NCBI GenBank assembly: GCA_035556075.1 | Contig: DATMFQ010000030.1 | Coordinates: 54,884 to 118,883, forward strand | Length of the DNA stretch: 64,000 nucleotides | DNA from: 73-13 sp035556075 | GTDB lineage: Bacteria; Actinomycetota; Actinomycetes; Actinomycetales; Microbacteriaceae | Direction: 5' to 3' | Shown: piece after piece, positions 42,113 to 51,598 of the stretch | How the letters are laid out: every line of letters begins with the position of its first letter | Position numbering within the stretch: position 1 is the stretch's first letter | Translations under genes and position numbers: made by a program | The notes under the pieces: generated by a model | The model's database searches: none | The model's input: only the letters and a program-made list of their open reading frames with translations | Told to the model about the DNA's origin: nothing

Positions 42113-42570
42113 GCGGGTGAGACCTCCGACTCGACGAGCGATGCGATCCGCGCCGTGATGTCACGCGGGACTCGCCACTCGAAGACGAACGAGAGGAATG
42201 GCACGACGCCGCCGAGCGCGACGAGCAGGAAATACCCGAAGGAGTAGCGCACGAGGCGCCACAGCGCGAAGTCGACGACGAGGTAGACGACGTAGAGCCA
42301 GCCGTGGACGATGAGGATGATCGTCGACAGGTTGATCGTGCCCTCCGGCCACCAGGCGGTCGGGCCCGCCGGGTCCGCTTCGTTCCGCGTCAGCATGCCG
42401 ATGCCACCGGCTGCCTCACCGATCGCGAGGTCGGCGTGGAAGCCGTACCGCACGATCATCATCACGACGAGGAGGATGAGGAAGACTCCGGTGACCGCGG
42501 CGGAGACCCGGAAGGCGACGAGCCAGGCCCGGATCCGCGGCACATCAGCGGCCAGCGGTTCGAACGTCAC
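42109..42570 (-). CDS. DUF3817 membrane protein
   Basis: A 153-residue protein with three hydrophobic segments and the DUF3817 patterns VHGWLYVVYLVVDFALW and PFLSFVFEWRVPRD. Function is unknown; in actinobacteria the gene commonly precedes guaA, as here. Two in-frame GTG codons are tandem; the second (42570) is preferred because TAGAAT (42577-42582, minus strand) is exactly 6 bases upstream, the leaderless spacing seen elsewhere. The first GTG is at 42573. Confidence 0.8.
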   Translation of the reverse strand: MTFEPLAADVPRIRAWLVAFRVSAAVTGVFLILLVVMMIVRYGFHADLAIGEAAGGIGMLTRNEADPAGPTAWWPEGTINLSTIILIVHGWLYVVYLVVDFALWRLVRYSFGYFLLVALGGVVPFLSFVFEWRVPRDITARIASLVESEVSPA

Positions 42571-42579
42571 CACGCCATT

Positions 42580-43386
42580 CTAGGTGTCCGACTTGGCAGC
42601 GTCCTGCTCGCGGAGCTGCACGCGGAGTTGCTCGCGGAGTTGCTCGTCGCGCACGAGCCGCCACCACAGGAAGACGGCGACACCGGAGAAGATCACCCAC
42701 TCGATGCCGTAGAAGATATTGAGCAGATTCACCTCGATCTCGCGCGCGGGCATCGGTGCGTCAATCGCCTCGAGTCCCGCCGCCCACGCCGGTGGCGCAT
42801 CGAGCGCGAGATAGCCGCCGTACACACCACCGTCTGGCGGCGTCGACCAGACGTTGATGAGCTCCCCGACCGACAGCGCGGAGCGCTGCCCGTCCGGGAA
42901 GTTCGACTGCTGCGGCCCCTCCGACGGCATGAACCGTCCCGTGACGGTCGTGAGCGCCGCATTCATCACCCCATCGTCGAGCGCGGCCTGGGCCGCCTCC
43001 GCGACCGCGGCATCCGCGGACCAGCCGAGTGCCACCGCGAGACTCGCCCCAGTGTCCGTCACGGCATGTGCGACAACGGTCCAGCCGCGCTCCGGGCCCG
43101 CGTTGAGCCGGTCGCTCAGCAGTACGGTGTCGCCGGGGACATATGCGACATCGACCTCGACCCGGCGCCACGCCATCGAGCTGTCGATGGGGTGCTGCGG
43201 CGTGGCGAGATCGCCCAGCGGCACGGCGAGCTCCGTGTCGGGCCCGACGACGCGCGAGTCATCGACCGCCCGCTCGAGCTGCCAGCGGCCGAGCCAGGCG
43301 AAGATCCCCGCGACGACGAGCACGAGCACGAGCACGGCGATCCACTTGGGTCGGCGCGCGACCGACCAGAACCCGAGCGCGCTCAC
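42580..43386 (-). CDS. SURF1 family cytochrome oxidase assembly protein
   Basis: A 268-residue protein with the SURF1 layout: an N-terminal membrane segment followed by LGRWQLERA, an external domain and a second membrane segment near the C-terminus (EWVIFSGVAVFLWWRLV). SURF1 helps insert haem a into cytochrome c oxidase. The start is GTG overlapping the glpD stop (GTGA). Confidence 0.88.
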   Translation of the reverse strand: MSALGFWSVARRPKWIAVLVLVLVVAGIFAWLGRWQLERAVDDSRVVGPDTELAVPLGDLATPQHPIDSSMAWRRVEVDVAYVPGDTVLLSDRLNAGPERGWTVVAHAVTDTGASLAVALGWSADAAVAEAAQAALDDGVMNAALTTVTGRFMPSEGPQQSNFPDGQRSALSVGELINVWSTPPDGGVYGGYLALDAPPAWAAGLEAIDAPMPAREIEVNLLNIFYGIEWVIFSGVAVFLWWRLVRDEQLREQLRVQLREQDAAKSDT

Positions 43387-45134
43387 GTCGACCGGAACTC
43401 CGGCGCGCGCAGCCGCACCCGATCGGCGGAGGCATCGTCCGGCTGCTCCTGGCTGGCGCGCTCCGCCTCGATGCGCTGCATCCAGTGCGCGACCTCCGAT
43501 TCGATGCGTGGCTCGTCCCAGCCGAGCACCTCGCCCATGAGCCGCGCCGCGACCGGCGCCGCGGCCGCGCCACGATCCCAGGACTCGATCGAGATGCGCG
43601 TGCGTCGGGCGAGCACATCGTCGAGGTGGAGGGCGCCCTCCGCCTCAGTCGCGTAGACGACCTCCGCCGCGAGGTAGTCGTCGGCGCCCGGCAGCGGGGT
43701 CGCCAGCTCGGGACGGTCACGAATGAGGGTGAGCAGATCGTCGGTGAGGACGCCATAGCGGCCGAGCAGATGCTCGATGCGCACCGGGTGGAGGCCGAAG
43801 GCGCGGGCGAGCTTCGCGCGCTTGTTCCACGCCGCCTGGAAGCCCTCCGCGCCAAGCAGTCCGATGTGCTCCGTCACGCTCGCGGGGATCCGGCCGTCGA
43901 GCGCCCGCACGGCCTCATTGACCGCGTCCTCGGCCATGACGCGGTACGTCGTGAACTTGCCGCCGGCGACGACGACGAGCCCCGGGACGGTGTGGGTGAC
44001 GATGTGCTCCCGGCTCAGCTTGCTCGTGTCGTCGGACTCGCCGGCGAGCAGCGGCCGCAGGCCAGCGTAGACACCCTCGACATCGTCACGGGTCAGGGGC
44101 CGGGCGAGCACCGAGTTGACGCGGTCGAGGAGGTAGTCGATGTCGGCCGCGGTCGCCGCCGGGTGCGCCTTGTCGAGGTGCCAGTCGGTGTCGGTCGTGC
44201 CGATGAGCCAGTGGCGGCCCCACGGGATGACGAAGAGCACCGACTTCTCGGTGCGCAGCAGCAGGCCGAGCTTCGACTGGAAGCGGTCCCGGGGCACCAC
44301 GAGGTGCACCCCCTTCGAGGCGCGGACCTTGAACTGCCCACGCTCCCCGACGAGCGCCTGCACGTCGTCAGTCCACACGCCCGTCGCATTCACAATCTGC
44401 TTGGCACGGATCTCGAACTCGTCGCCCGTCTCGAGGTCGATCGCGCGCACCCCGACGACGCGCGGACCCTCCTTGAGGAATCCGATCACCTTCGTCCGCG
44501 AGGCCAGGTGAGCGCCGTAGAACGACGCCGTGCGGGCGAGCGTCGACACGTAGCGCGCGTCGTCGACCTGCCCGTCGAAGTAGACGAGCCCCCCGAGGAA
44601 TGCGTCACGACGCAGCGACGGCACCGCGCGCGCGAGCTGCCGTCGGCTCAGATGCCGGTGATGCGGCACTCCGGGAGGGCGGCCGCCGGTCCAGGAGAAG
44701 AGGTCGTAGAGGGCCATGCCCGCCCCGATGTACAGTCGCTCAAGGAGCGGGGTCGTCAGCGGGTAGAGGAAGCGGACCGGCCTGACGAGGTGCGGGGCGA
44801 GGCGCTGCAGCAGCAGTCCCCGCTCGACGAGCGCCTCCCGGACCAGCCCGAAGTCCAGCTGCTCGAGGTAGCGGATGCCACCGTGGATGAGCTTGCTCGA
44901 GCGCGAGGAGGTGCCGGAGCCGAAGTCGCGCTGCTCGACGAGCCCGACCCGCAGCCCCCGCGTCGCGGCGTCCAGCGCGGCGCCCGTGCCGACAATGCCA
45001 CCGCCGATGACCAGGATGTCGACCGTCCGCGTCCGCAGCGTCTCGAGCGCCGCCTGCCGCTCGGCGGGGCCGAGTCGATTCGAGCGGGTCACGGTGCTGC
45101 GACCGGCCGCCTGGGAGCCCGCGCGCGCCGCCAT
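43383..45134 (-). CDS. glpD: Glycerol-3-phosphate dehydrogenase (FAD-dependent, aerobic)
   Basis: A 583-residue membrane-associated flavoenzyme oxidising glycerol-3-phosphate to dihydroxyacetone phosphate and feeding the respiratory chain. The FAD motif is ILVIGGGIVGTGAALDAATRG at 40 onward, followed by DFGSGTSSRSSKLIHGG, typical of GlpD. The C-terminal helical domain runs from about 430. The GTG of the SURF1 gene overlaps its stop. The guaB3 gene ends 3 bases before its start. Confidence 0.93.
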   Translation of the reverse strand: MAARAGSQAAGRSTVTRSNRLGPAERQAALETLRTRTVDILVIGGGIVGTGAALDAATRGLRVGLVEQRDFGSGTSSRSSKLIHGGIRYLEQLDFGLVREALVERGLLLQRLAPHLVRPVRFLYPLTTPLLERLYIGAGMALYDLFSWTGGRPPGVPHHRHLSRRQLARAVPSLRRDAFLGGLVYFDGQVDDARYVSTLARTASFYGAHLASRTKVIGFLKEGPRVVGVRAIDLETGDEFEIRAKQIVNATGVWTDDVQALVGERGQFKVRASKGVHLVVPRDRFQSKLGLLLRTEKSVLFVIPWGRHWLIGTTDTDWHLDKAHPAATAADIDYLLDRVNSVLARPLTRDDVEGVYAGLRPLLAGESDDTSKLSREHIVTHTVPGLVVVAGGKFTTYRVMAEDAVNEAVRALDGRIPASVTEHIGLLGAEGFQAAWNKRAKLARAFGLHPVRIEHLLGRYGVLTDDLLTLIRDRPELATPLPGADDYLAAEVVYATEAEGALHLDDVLARRTRISIESWDRGAAAAPVAARLMGEVLGWDEPRIESEVAHWMQRIEAERASQEQPDDASADRVRLRAPEFRST

Positions 45135-45137
45135 GGG

Positions 45138-46265
45138 TCAGCGCCCGCCCCGGTAAGGGGCGACGACGACCTCGACGCGCTGGAACTCCTTGAGGTCCGA
45201 GTAGCCGGTCGTCGCCATGGAGCGACGGAGCGCGCCGACCACATTCGTGTGACCGTCCGAGGAATGCGCCGGCCCGTGCAGCACCTCGGCGAGCGACCCC
45301 GCCGAGCCGACATGCACGCGCTGACCACGCGGCAGCTCCGCGTGGTGCGCCTCGGCGCCCCAGTGCCAGCCGCCACCGGGGGCGTCATCGGCGCGGGCCA
45401 GGATCGAGCCGAGCATGACCGCGTCGGCCCCACAGGCGACCGCCGCGACAATGTCGCCCGAGGTGCCCAGTCCACCATCGGCAATGACGTGGACGTAGCG
45501 ACCCCCCGATTCGTCCAAATAGTCGCGACGCGCGCCCGCGACATCGGCGACCGCGCTCGCCATCGGGGCATGAATGCCGAGACTGCGTCTGGTCGTCGAG
45601 GCCGCGCCGCCGCCGAAGCCGACGAGCACCCCCGCCGCACCCGTGCGCATGAGATGGAGTGCCGCGGTGTACGTCGCGGCACCGCCGACGATGACGGGGA
45701 CGTCAAGCTCGTAGATGAACTCCTTGAGGTTGAGCACGTTCTCGCCCGACTTCGAGACGTGCTCCGCCGAGACGGTCGTGCCCCGGATGACGAAGAGGTC
45801 GACCCCGGCATCAATGACAGTGCGGTGCAGCTCAGCGGTGCGCTGCGGCGAGAGCGCACCGGCGACGGGGACACCCGCGGCACGGATCTCCTCGAGCCTG
45901 GCCGAGATGAGCTCGGGGATGATCGGCGCGCTGTAGATCTCCTGCAGTCGGCGCGTCGCGACGGCTTGCTCGAGCCCACGGATCTCCTCAAGCAATGGCT
46001 CCGGGTCCTCGTACCGCGTCCACAGCCCCTCGAGGTCGAGGACCCCGAGTCCGCCGAGGCGACCGATCGCGATCGCCGTCCCCGGGCTGACGACCGAGTC
46101 CATCGGCGCGGCGATGACCGGGGTGTCGAAGGTGAACGCGTCGATCGTCCAGCGCACCGACACGTCCTCGGGGTCGCGCGTGCGTCGAGACGGCACAATC
46201 GCGACGTCGTCGAATGCGTAGGCCCGGCGAGCGCGCTTCGCACGCCCGATCTCGATGTCGCTCAC
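45138..46265 (-). CDS. GuaB3 family IMP dehydrogenase-related protein
   Basis: A 375-residue TIM-barrel protein of the actinobacterial GuaB3 group. It shares DDVAIVPSRRTRDPEDV and PVIAAPMDSVVSPGTA with IMP dehydrogenase and ends with the cofactor-loop-like VIADGGLGTSGDI. It lacks CBS domains, and the loop that carries the catalytic cysteine in IMP dehydrogenase (GPGSICTTR in GuaB) reads IRGTTVSAEHVSK, so IMP dehydrogenase activity is doubtful; a GMP-reductase-like function has been discussed for the group. The GTG at 46265 is 7 bases from TAGGCT, hence probably leaderless. Confidence 0.88.
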   Translation of the reverse strand: MSDIEIGRAKRARRAYAFDDVAIVPSRRTRDPEDVSVRWTIDAFTFDTPVIAAPMDSVVSPGTAIAIGRLGGLGVLDLEGLWTRYEDPEPLLEEIRGLEQAVATRRLQEIYSAPIIPELISARLEEIRAAGVPVAGALSPQRTAELHRTVIDAGVDLFVIRGTTVSAEHVSKSGENVLNLKEFIYELDVPVIVGGAATYTAALHLMRTGAAGVLVGFGGGAASTTRRSLGIHAPMASAVADVAGARRDYLDESGGRYVHVIADGGLGTSGDIVAAVACGADAVMLGSILARADDAPGGGWHWGAEAHHAELPRGQRVHVGSAGSLAEVLHGPAHSSDGHTNVVGALRRSMATTGYSDLKEFQRVEVVVAPYRGGR

Positions 46266-46304
46266 GGGAATCAGCCTAACCGGGAGGGGTGTCAGACTTG
46301 ATGG

Positions 46305-47453
46305 GTGAGCGAAGTCCGTGCCGACCCGATCGAGGCGCTGCGTCAGCGCACCTCCTCGAAGTGGGTGTCCTACCCTGCCGATGTCCTCCCCCTCTTCGTC
46401 GCGGAGATGGACTACCCGGTCGCCCCCGCGATCGCCGAGCGGCTGGCCGACCTCGTGTCGCGCTCCGATCTCGGCTATGACGCGAGCCGGGCGCAGCTCG
46501 GCACCGCCTTCGCCGAGTTCGCCGAGCGGACGTGGGGCTGGTCGCTCGATGCGTCGACCGTGCGCACGACGGTCAACGTCATGGCGGCGATCCTCGAGAT
46601 CACCCGGTCCGCGGCCGGCGACGGCGGGAAGGTGCTCGTCAATACGCCCGTCTACGCCCCATTCTTCTCGGTCATCCGCGAGGTCGGCGCGGAGCAGGTC
46701 GATGTGCCGCTCACGTCGGACGGAGGGGGCTGGTCGCTCGACCTCGGCGGGATCGAGGCGGCGTACCGCGACGGGGTGCGCGTGCACCTGCTGTGCAACC
46801 CGCACAACCCCGTCGGCCTCCCACACGCTCGGGCACAGCTCGAGCGGCTCGCGGAGCTCGCGGCGCAGTACGACGTGCTCATCGTCTCGGACGAGATCCA
46901 CGGCGCGCTGACCCATCCCGGCGTCGAGTTCGTGCCGTTCCTCACCGTCTCGGATGCGGCGCGGGAGGTCGGCGTCACGGTGACGAGCGCGACGAAGGCG
47001 TTCAATGTGCCCGGCGCGACGACTGCCTGGTGGGTGCCGGGGTCGCCGGCCGCGGAAGCCCGGTACGCGCCGCGGCTGTCGGAGAGCCTCTCCCACAAGT
47101 CATCGCAGCTCGGCACCCACGCGGCCATTGCGGCGCTCACCGGCGCCCGCGACTGGCTCGACGGGGTGCTCGATCGCATCGTCGCGCAGCGCGACCTCCT
47201 CGAGGAGCTCGTCGCGGCACGGCTCCCGGGGGCCGTCGTGCACCGGGCGACGGCGAGCTACCTCGCGTGGATCGACTTCCGGCCGCTTGGCTGGGGGGAC
47301 GACCCGCAGCAGCGCATCGTCCGGGAGGCACGAGTGGCGCTGTCCTCCGGGCTCGTCTTCGGCGAGGCGGGTCGTGGCTTTGCGCGCCTCAACTTCGCCT
47401 GCTCCCCCGACGTGCTCGACGAGGCCATCACCCGCATCGCCGCCCTCCGCTGA
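46305..47453 (+). CDS. PatB/MalY-type pyridoxal phosphate C-S lyase (cystathionine beta-lyase)
   Basis: A 382-residue fold-type I PLP enzyme. LPLFVAEMDYPVAP near residue 30 is the signature of the MalY/PatB subgroup, LLCNPHNPVG binds the substrate, and the PLP lysine is K231 in SATKAFNVPG. It would cleave cystathionine or cysteine conjugates to a thiol, pyruvate and ammonia. The convergent neighbour is cysK, so sulfur amino acid metabolism is the shared theme. The start is GTG, 39 bases from the divergent guaB3. Confidence 0.88.
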   Translation: MSEVRADPIEALRQRTSSKWVSYPADVLPLFVAEMDYPVAPAIAERLADLVSRSDLGYDASRAQLGTAFAEFAERTWGWSLDASTVRTTVNVMAAILEITRSAAGDGGKVLVNTPVYAPFFSVIREVGAEQVDVPLTSDGGGWSLDLGGIEAAYRDGVRVHLLCNPHNPVGLPHARAQLERLAELAAQYDVLIVSDEIHGALTHPGVEFVPFLTVSDAAREVGVTVTSATKAFNVPGATTAWWVPGSPAAEARYAPRLSESLSHKSSQLGTHAAIAALTGARDWLDGVLDRIVAQRDLLEELVAARLPGAVVHRATASYLAWIDFRPLGWGDDPQQRIVREARVALSSGLVFGEAGRGFARLNFACSPDVLDEAITRIAALR

Positions 47454-47472
47454 CCCGACGAGGGGCGCGGGG

Positions 47473-48411
<939 letters not shown>

Positions 48412-48481
48412 GCATTCACCCTACTCGCGCGCTCACCCCTGATGACGTGGGATGAATGCGCCGCCGAGCCCGCCAGGGGGC

Positions 48482-49984
48482 TCAGCTGCGGTAGTTGGGC
48501 GCCTCGGCGACCATCTGAATGTCGTGCGGGTGCGACTCCTTGAGCCCGGCCGCGGTGATCCGCACGAAGCGGCCCTTCGCCCGGAGCTCCTCGACCGTCC
48601 GGGCGCCGGTGTAGAACATCGACTGCCGGAGGCCGCCGAGCAGTTGGTAGACGACGGAGCCGACCGGGCCGCGGTACGGCACCTTGCCCTCGATGCCCTC
48701 CGCGATGAGCTGCTCGTCGCTGGGCACATCGGCCTGGAAGTAGCGGTCGCGGGAGTACGAGGTCTGCTTGCCGCGCGTCTGCAGGGCGCCGAGGGAGCCC
48801 ATGCCGCGGTACTGCTTGAACTGCTTGCCGTTGACATAGATGAGGTCGCCGGGGGACTCGTCGGTGCCCGCGAGCAGCGAGCCGAGCATGACGGTCTCAG
48901 CGCCGGCGACGAGCGCCTTCGCGATGTCGCCTGAGTACTGCAGGCCGCCATCCGCGATGACGGGCACGCCCTCGGGGTTCGCGGCGAGCGACGCCTCATA
49001 CACGGCCGTCACCTGCGGCACCCCGACCCCGGCGACGACGCGGGTCGTGCAGATCGAGCCGGGCCCGACCCCGACCTTGACGGCGTCGACGCCGGCCGCG
49101 ACGAGGTTCGCCGCGCCCTCGCGCGTGGCGACATTGCCGCCGATGACATCGATGTGGGCGAACGCCGGGTCGGACTTGATCCTCGCGACGATGTCGAGCA
49201 CGCCGCGGGAGTCGCCGTTGGCGGTGTCGACGACGAGGATGTCGACCCCGGCCTCGCGGAGCGCCGTCGCACGGTCCCACGCGTCGCCGAAGAAACCGAT
49301 CGCCGCGCCGACGCGGAGCCGGCCCTCGTCGTCCTTCGTCGCCTGCGGGTACCTCTCGCTCTTCTCGAAGTCCTTCACGGTGATGAGCCCGCCGAGTCGG
49401 CCCTGCTCGTCGACGAGCGGGAGCTTCTCGACGCGGTGCTGCGCGAGCAGTGCCATCGCGGCGTTGCGGTCGACCCCGACGGGGGCGGTGACCAGCGGTG
49501 CCTTCGTCATGACGTCGCGGACGAGGGTCGTCTCCTTCTCGAACGGCGAGACGAAGCGCATGTCACGGTTCGTGATGATGCCGATGAGTCGGCCATCGCC
49601 CTCGACGACCGGGAGCCCCGAGACTTTGAACTGCCCGCAGATGCGGTCGACATCGGCGACGGTCGCGTCGGGCGTCGTCGTGAGGGGGTTCGAGATCATG
49701 CCGGATTCGGAGCGCTTCACCTGGTCGACGTGCCCGGCCTGGTCCTCGATCGACAGGTTCCGGTGCAGGATCCCGAGCCCGCCTTGCCTCGCCATCGCGA
49801 TCGCCATGCGGGATTCGGTGACGGTGTCCATCGCCGCCGAGACGAGTGGGGCGCGCAGCGACACCCGCTTCGTCAGCCTCGTCGCGGTGTCCGCCTCCGA
49901 CGGGATGACATCCGTGTGGCCAGGCAGGAGCATGACGTCGTCGTAGGTGAGGCCGACGAAGCCGAAAGGGTCTCGCTCGTTCAT
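48482..49984 (-). CDS. guaB: IMP dehydrogenase
   Basis: A 500-residue enzyme converting IMP to XMP, the first committed step to GMP. The barrel begins with FVGLTYDDVMLLPGHTDV, two CBS domains occupy about 95-215, and the catalytic cysteine is in VGVGPGSICTTRVVAGVG. The arginine/tyrosine flap region YRGMGSLGAL is present. AAGGA precedes the ATG. It is separated by 70 bases from cysK on the same strand. Confidence 0.97.
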   Translation of the reverse strand: MNERDPFGFVGLTYDDVMLLPGHTDVIPSEADTATRLTKRVSLRAPLVSAAMDTVTESRMAIAMARQGGLGILHRNLSIEDQAGHVDQVKRSESGMISNPLTTTPDATVADVDRICGQFKVSGLPVVEGDGRLIGIITNRDMRFVSPFEKETTLVRDVMTKAPLVTAPVGVDRNAAMALLAQHRVEKLPLVDEQGRLGGLITVKDFEKSERYPQATKDDEGRLRVGAAIGFFGDAWDRATALREAGVDILVVDTANGDSRGVLDIVARIKSDPAFAHIDVIGGNVATREGAANLVAAGVDAVKVGVGPGSICTTRVVAGVGVPQVTAVYEASLAANPEGVPVIADGGLQYSGDIAKALVAGAETVMLGSLLAGTDESPGDLIYVNGKQFKQYRGMGSLGALQTRGKQTSYSRDRYFQADVPSDEQLIAEGIEGKVPYRGPVGSVVYQLLGGLRQSMFYTGARTVEELRAKGRFVRITAAGLKESHPHDIQMVAEAPNYRS

Positions 49985-50063
49985 GGGGTCCTTCTCGCGG
50001 TGAAACACAGGCCGGGTGCACCGTCGAACTCCGGTAGTCCATGCTAACCAGGTCGCGCAGGAA

Positions 50064-51044
50064 CTATTCCGCCTGGTTGTCGAACCCGCGTCCCACGCCC
50101 TCGGCGGCACGGTCCGCGTGACGCGCTCGCTGTGCTCGCCGAGCCATGGGGATCTGTCGGGCCATGTCGATGCCGAGCACGATGACCGCGACCCACACGA
50201 TGCCGAAGCCGAGCCATCGCGACAGTGGCATGGGCTCGCCGAGGAGGAGCCAGCCCGTGAGGAACTGCATGACGGGAGCGAAGAACTGCACGAGGCCGAC
50301 GATGCTCAGCGGCAGCCGCCTCGCGCCGGCGGCGAACAGCAGCAGCGGGACCGCCGTGATGACGCCGGCGGCGAGCAGCAGCGCCGTGTGCCACGCGCCG
50401 TGCTGACCGAGGCTGATCCCACCGGTCAGCTGGACCCACCCGAGCACCGCGATCGCCAGTGGCGTGAGGACGGCCGTCTCGATGGTGAGCCCGCTGATGG
50501 CGTCCACCCGGCCGCCGGTGCGATTCTTCACGTAGCCGTAGATGCCGAAACTGCACGCGAGCGTCAGCGCGATCCACGGGAACGAGCCGTGGAAGGCGAT
50601 GAGGGTCACGACCGCGACCGCGGCAATGGCGACCGCGGCCCACTGCAGCGGTCGCAGCCGCTCGCGTAGGAGCAGCACGCCGATCAGGACGCTGACGATC
50701 GGGTTGATGAAGTAGCCGAGCGAGGCCTCGAGGACGTTGCCCATGTCGACCGCGTACACGAACACCAGCCAGTTCGCGGTGATGAGGACGGCGGCGAGCG
50801 CGAGCCAGCCCATGGCGCGCCGATCCCGCAGCAGCCCGCGGATGCGGGCCCAGCCCCGCGTGGCCACGATGAGCAGGATGCAGAATGCGAGGGACAGGAC
50901 GATCCGCCAGCTCACGATCTCGATCGGGCCGGATGGCGCGAGCGCGACGAAGTAGACCGGGAGGATCCCCCAGAGCACGTACGCGGCCGACACATAGCCG
51001 AGGCCGGCGGCGAAGCCGCTGCCCCGATCCGGGGTGGGGGTCAT
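50064..51044 (-). CDS. rarD: RarD family EamA transporter
   Basis: A 326-residue member of the drug/metabolite transporter superfamily with ten hydrophobic segments. GLGYVSAAYVLWGILPVYF and LGYFINPIVSVLIGVLLLRERL are characteristic of RarD (chloramphenicol-sensitive protein). The transported compound is unknown. The chain ends in a basic cytoplasmic tail of about 35 residues. Confidence 0.92.
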   Translation of the reverse strand: MTPTPDRGSGFAAGLGYVSAAYVLWGILPVYFVALAPSGPIEIVSWRIVLSLAFCILLIVATRGWARIRGLLRDRRAMGWLALAAVLITANWLVFVYAVDMGNVLEASLGYFINPIVSVLIGVLLLRERLRPLQWAAVAIAAVAVVTLIAFHGSFPWIALTLACSFGIYGYVKNRTGGRVDAISGLTIETAVLTPLAIAVLGWVQLTGGISLGQHGAWHTALLLAAGVITAVPLLLFAAGARRLPLSIVGLVQFFAPVMQFLTGWLLLGEPMPLSRWLGFGIVWVAVIVLGIDMARQIPMARRAQRARHADRAAEGVGRGFDNQAE

Positions 51045-51078
51045 GTGTCGCCCGTCATGGGCACACTACGCGAACGAT

Positions 51079-51110
51079 GAATGCCCCCGACCATGCGGTC
51101 GGGGGCATTC
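51079..51110 (-). terminator. Terminator hairpin downstream of groES
   Basis: A perfect 14-bp stem (GAATGCCCCCGACC / GGTCGGGGGCATTC) with a 4-base loop lies between the groES stop and the start of rarD. It lacks a U-tract but is very stable. The outer ends of the stem are GAATGC/GCATTC. Confidence 0.75.
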
Positions 51111-51123
51111 AGTCGACTGGTCG

Positions 51124-51420
51124 TCAGCGGACGACGACGGCGAGGACGTCGCGGGCCGAGAGCACGAGGTACTCGTCAGCGCCGAACTTCACCTCGGTCC
51201 CGCCGTACTTCGAGTAGAGCACGAGGTCACCGACGGCGACGTCGAGCGGGACGCGGTTCCCGTTGTCGTCGATCCGGCCGGGGCCGACGGCGACGACTTC
51301 GCCCTCCTGCGGCTTCTCCTTGGCGGTGTCAGGGATGACGAGACCGGACGCGGTCGTGGTCTCGGCCTCGACCTGCTTGATGACGATGCGGTCCTCGAGG
51401 GGCTTGATGGTCACCGACAC
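51124..51420 (-). CDS. groES: Co-chaperonin GroES
   Basis: A 98-residue GroES: SVTIKPLEDRIVIKQVEAE at the N-terminus, the mobile loop ETTTASGLVIPDTAKEKPQ and the roof region GPGRIDDNGNRVP. It caps the GroEL ring during protein folding. The GTG at 51420 follows AGAGGT at 7 bases. groEL is not adjacent: rarD lies downstream. Two CIRCE elements upstream indicate HrcA control. Confidence 0.95.
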   Translation of the reverse strand: MSVTIKPLEDRIVIKQVEAETTTASGLVIPDTAKEKPQEGEVVAVGPGRIDDNGNRVPLDVAVGDLVLYSKYGGTEVKFGADEYLVLSARDVLAVVVR

Positions 51421-51489
51421 GGTGCACACCTCTTCTTCCGTGAACGAATTGGCTCTGAGTGGGTGGAGTCGCCAGGCTCATCCATCCCG

Positions 51490-51516
51490 TTAGCACCCGC
51501 GGGGGGCGAGTGCCAG
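51490..51516. promoter_or_regulatory. CIRCE element 1 (HrcA operator) of groES
   Basis: TTAGCACCC-N9-GAGTGCCAG matches the CIRCE consensus TTAGCACTC-N9-GAGTGCTAA with three mismatches and correct spacing. It lies 70 bases upstream of the groES start, where HrcA would repress the heat-shock promoter. Confidence 0.8.
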
Positions 51517-51537
51517 GATTCACTCTAAGCCATGTCC

Positions 51538-51562
51538 TGGCACTCGGGCAACGCGAGTGCCA
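51538..51562. promoter_or_regulatory. CIRCE element 2 (HrcA operator)
   Basis: TGGCACTC-N9-GAGTGCCA is a perfect inverted repeat with CIRCE spacing, 21 bases beyond the first element. Two CIRCE copies in tandem should give tight, cooperative HrcA repression of groES. Confidence 0.8.
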
Positions 51563-51598
51563 ATCCGAGCCTGGAAGCCTCGGGGCGACGGTGCCCGG

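Noticed and set aside
43143..46301. Plus-strand frame of 1052 codons opposite SURF1, glpD and guaB3
   Set aside because: Three well-defined genes occupy the minus strand; the plus frame is low-complexity shadow sequence.
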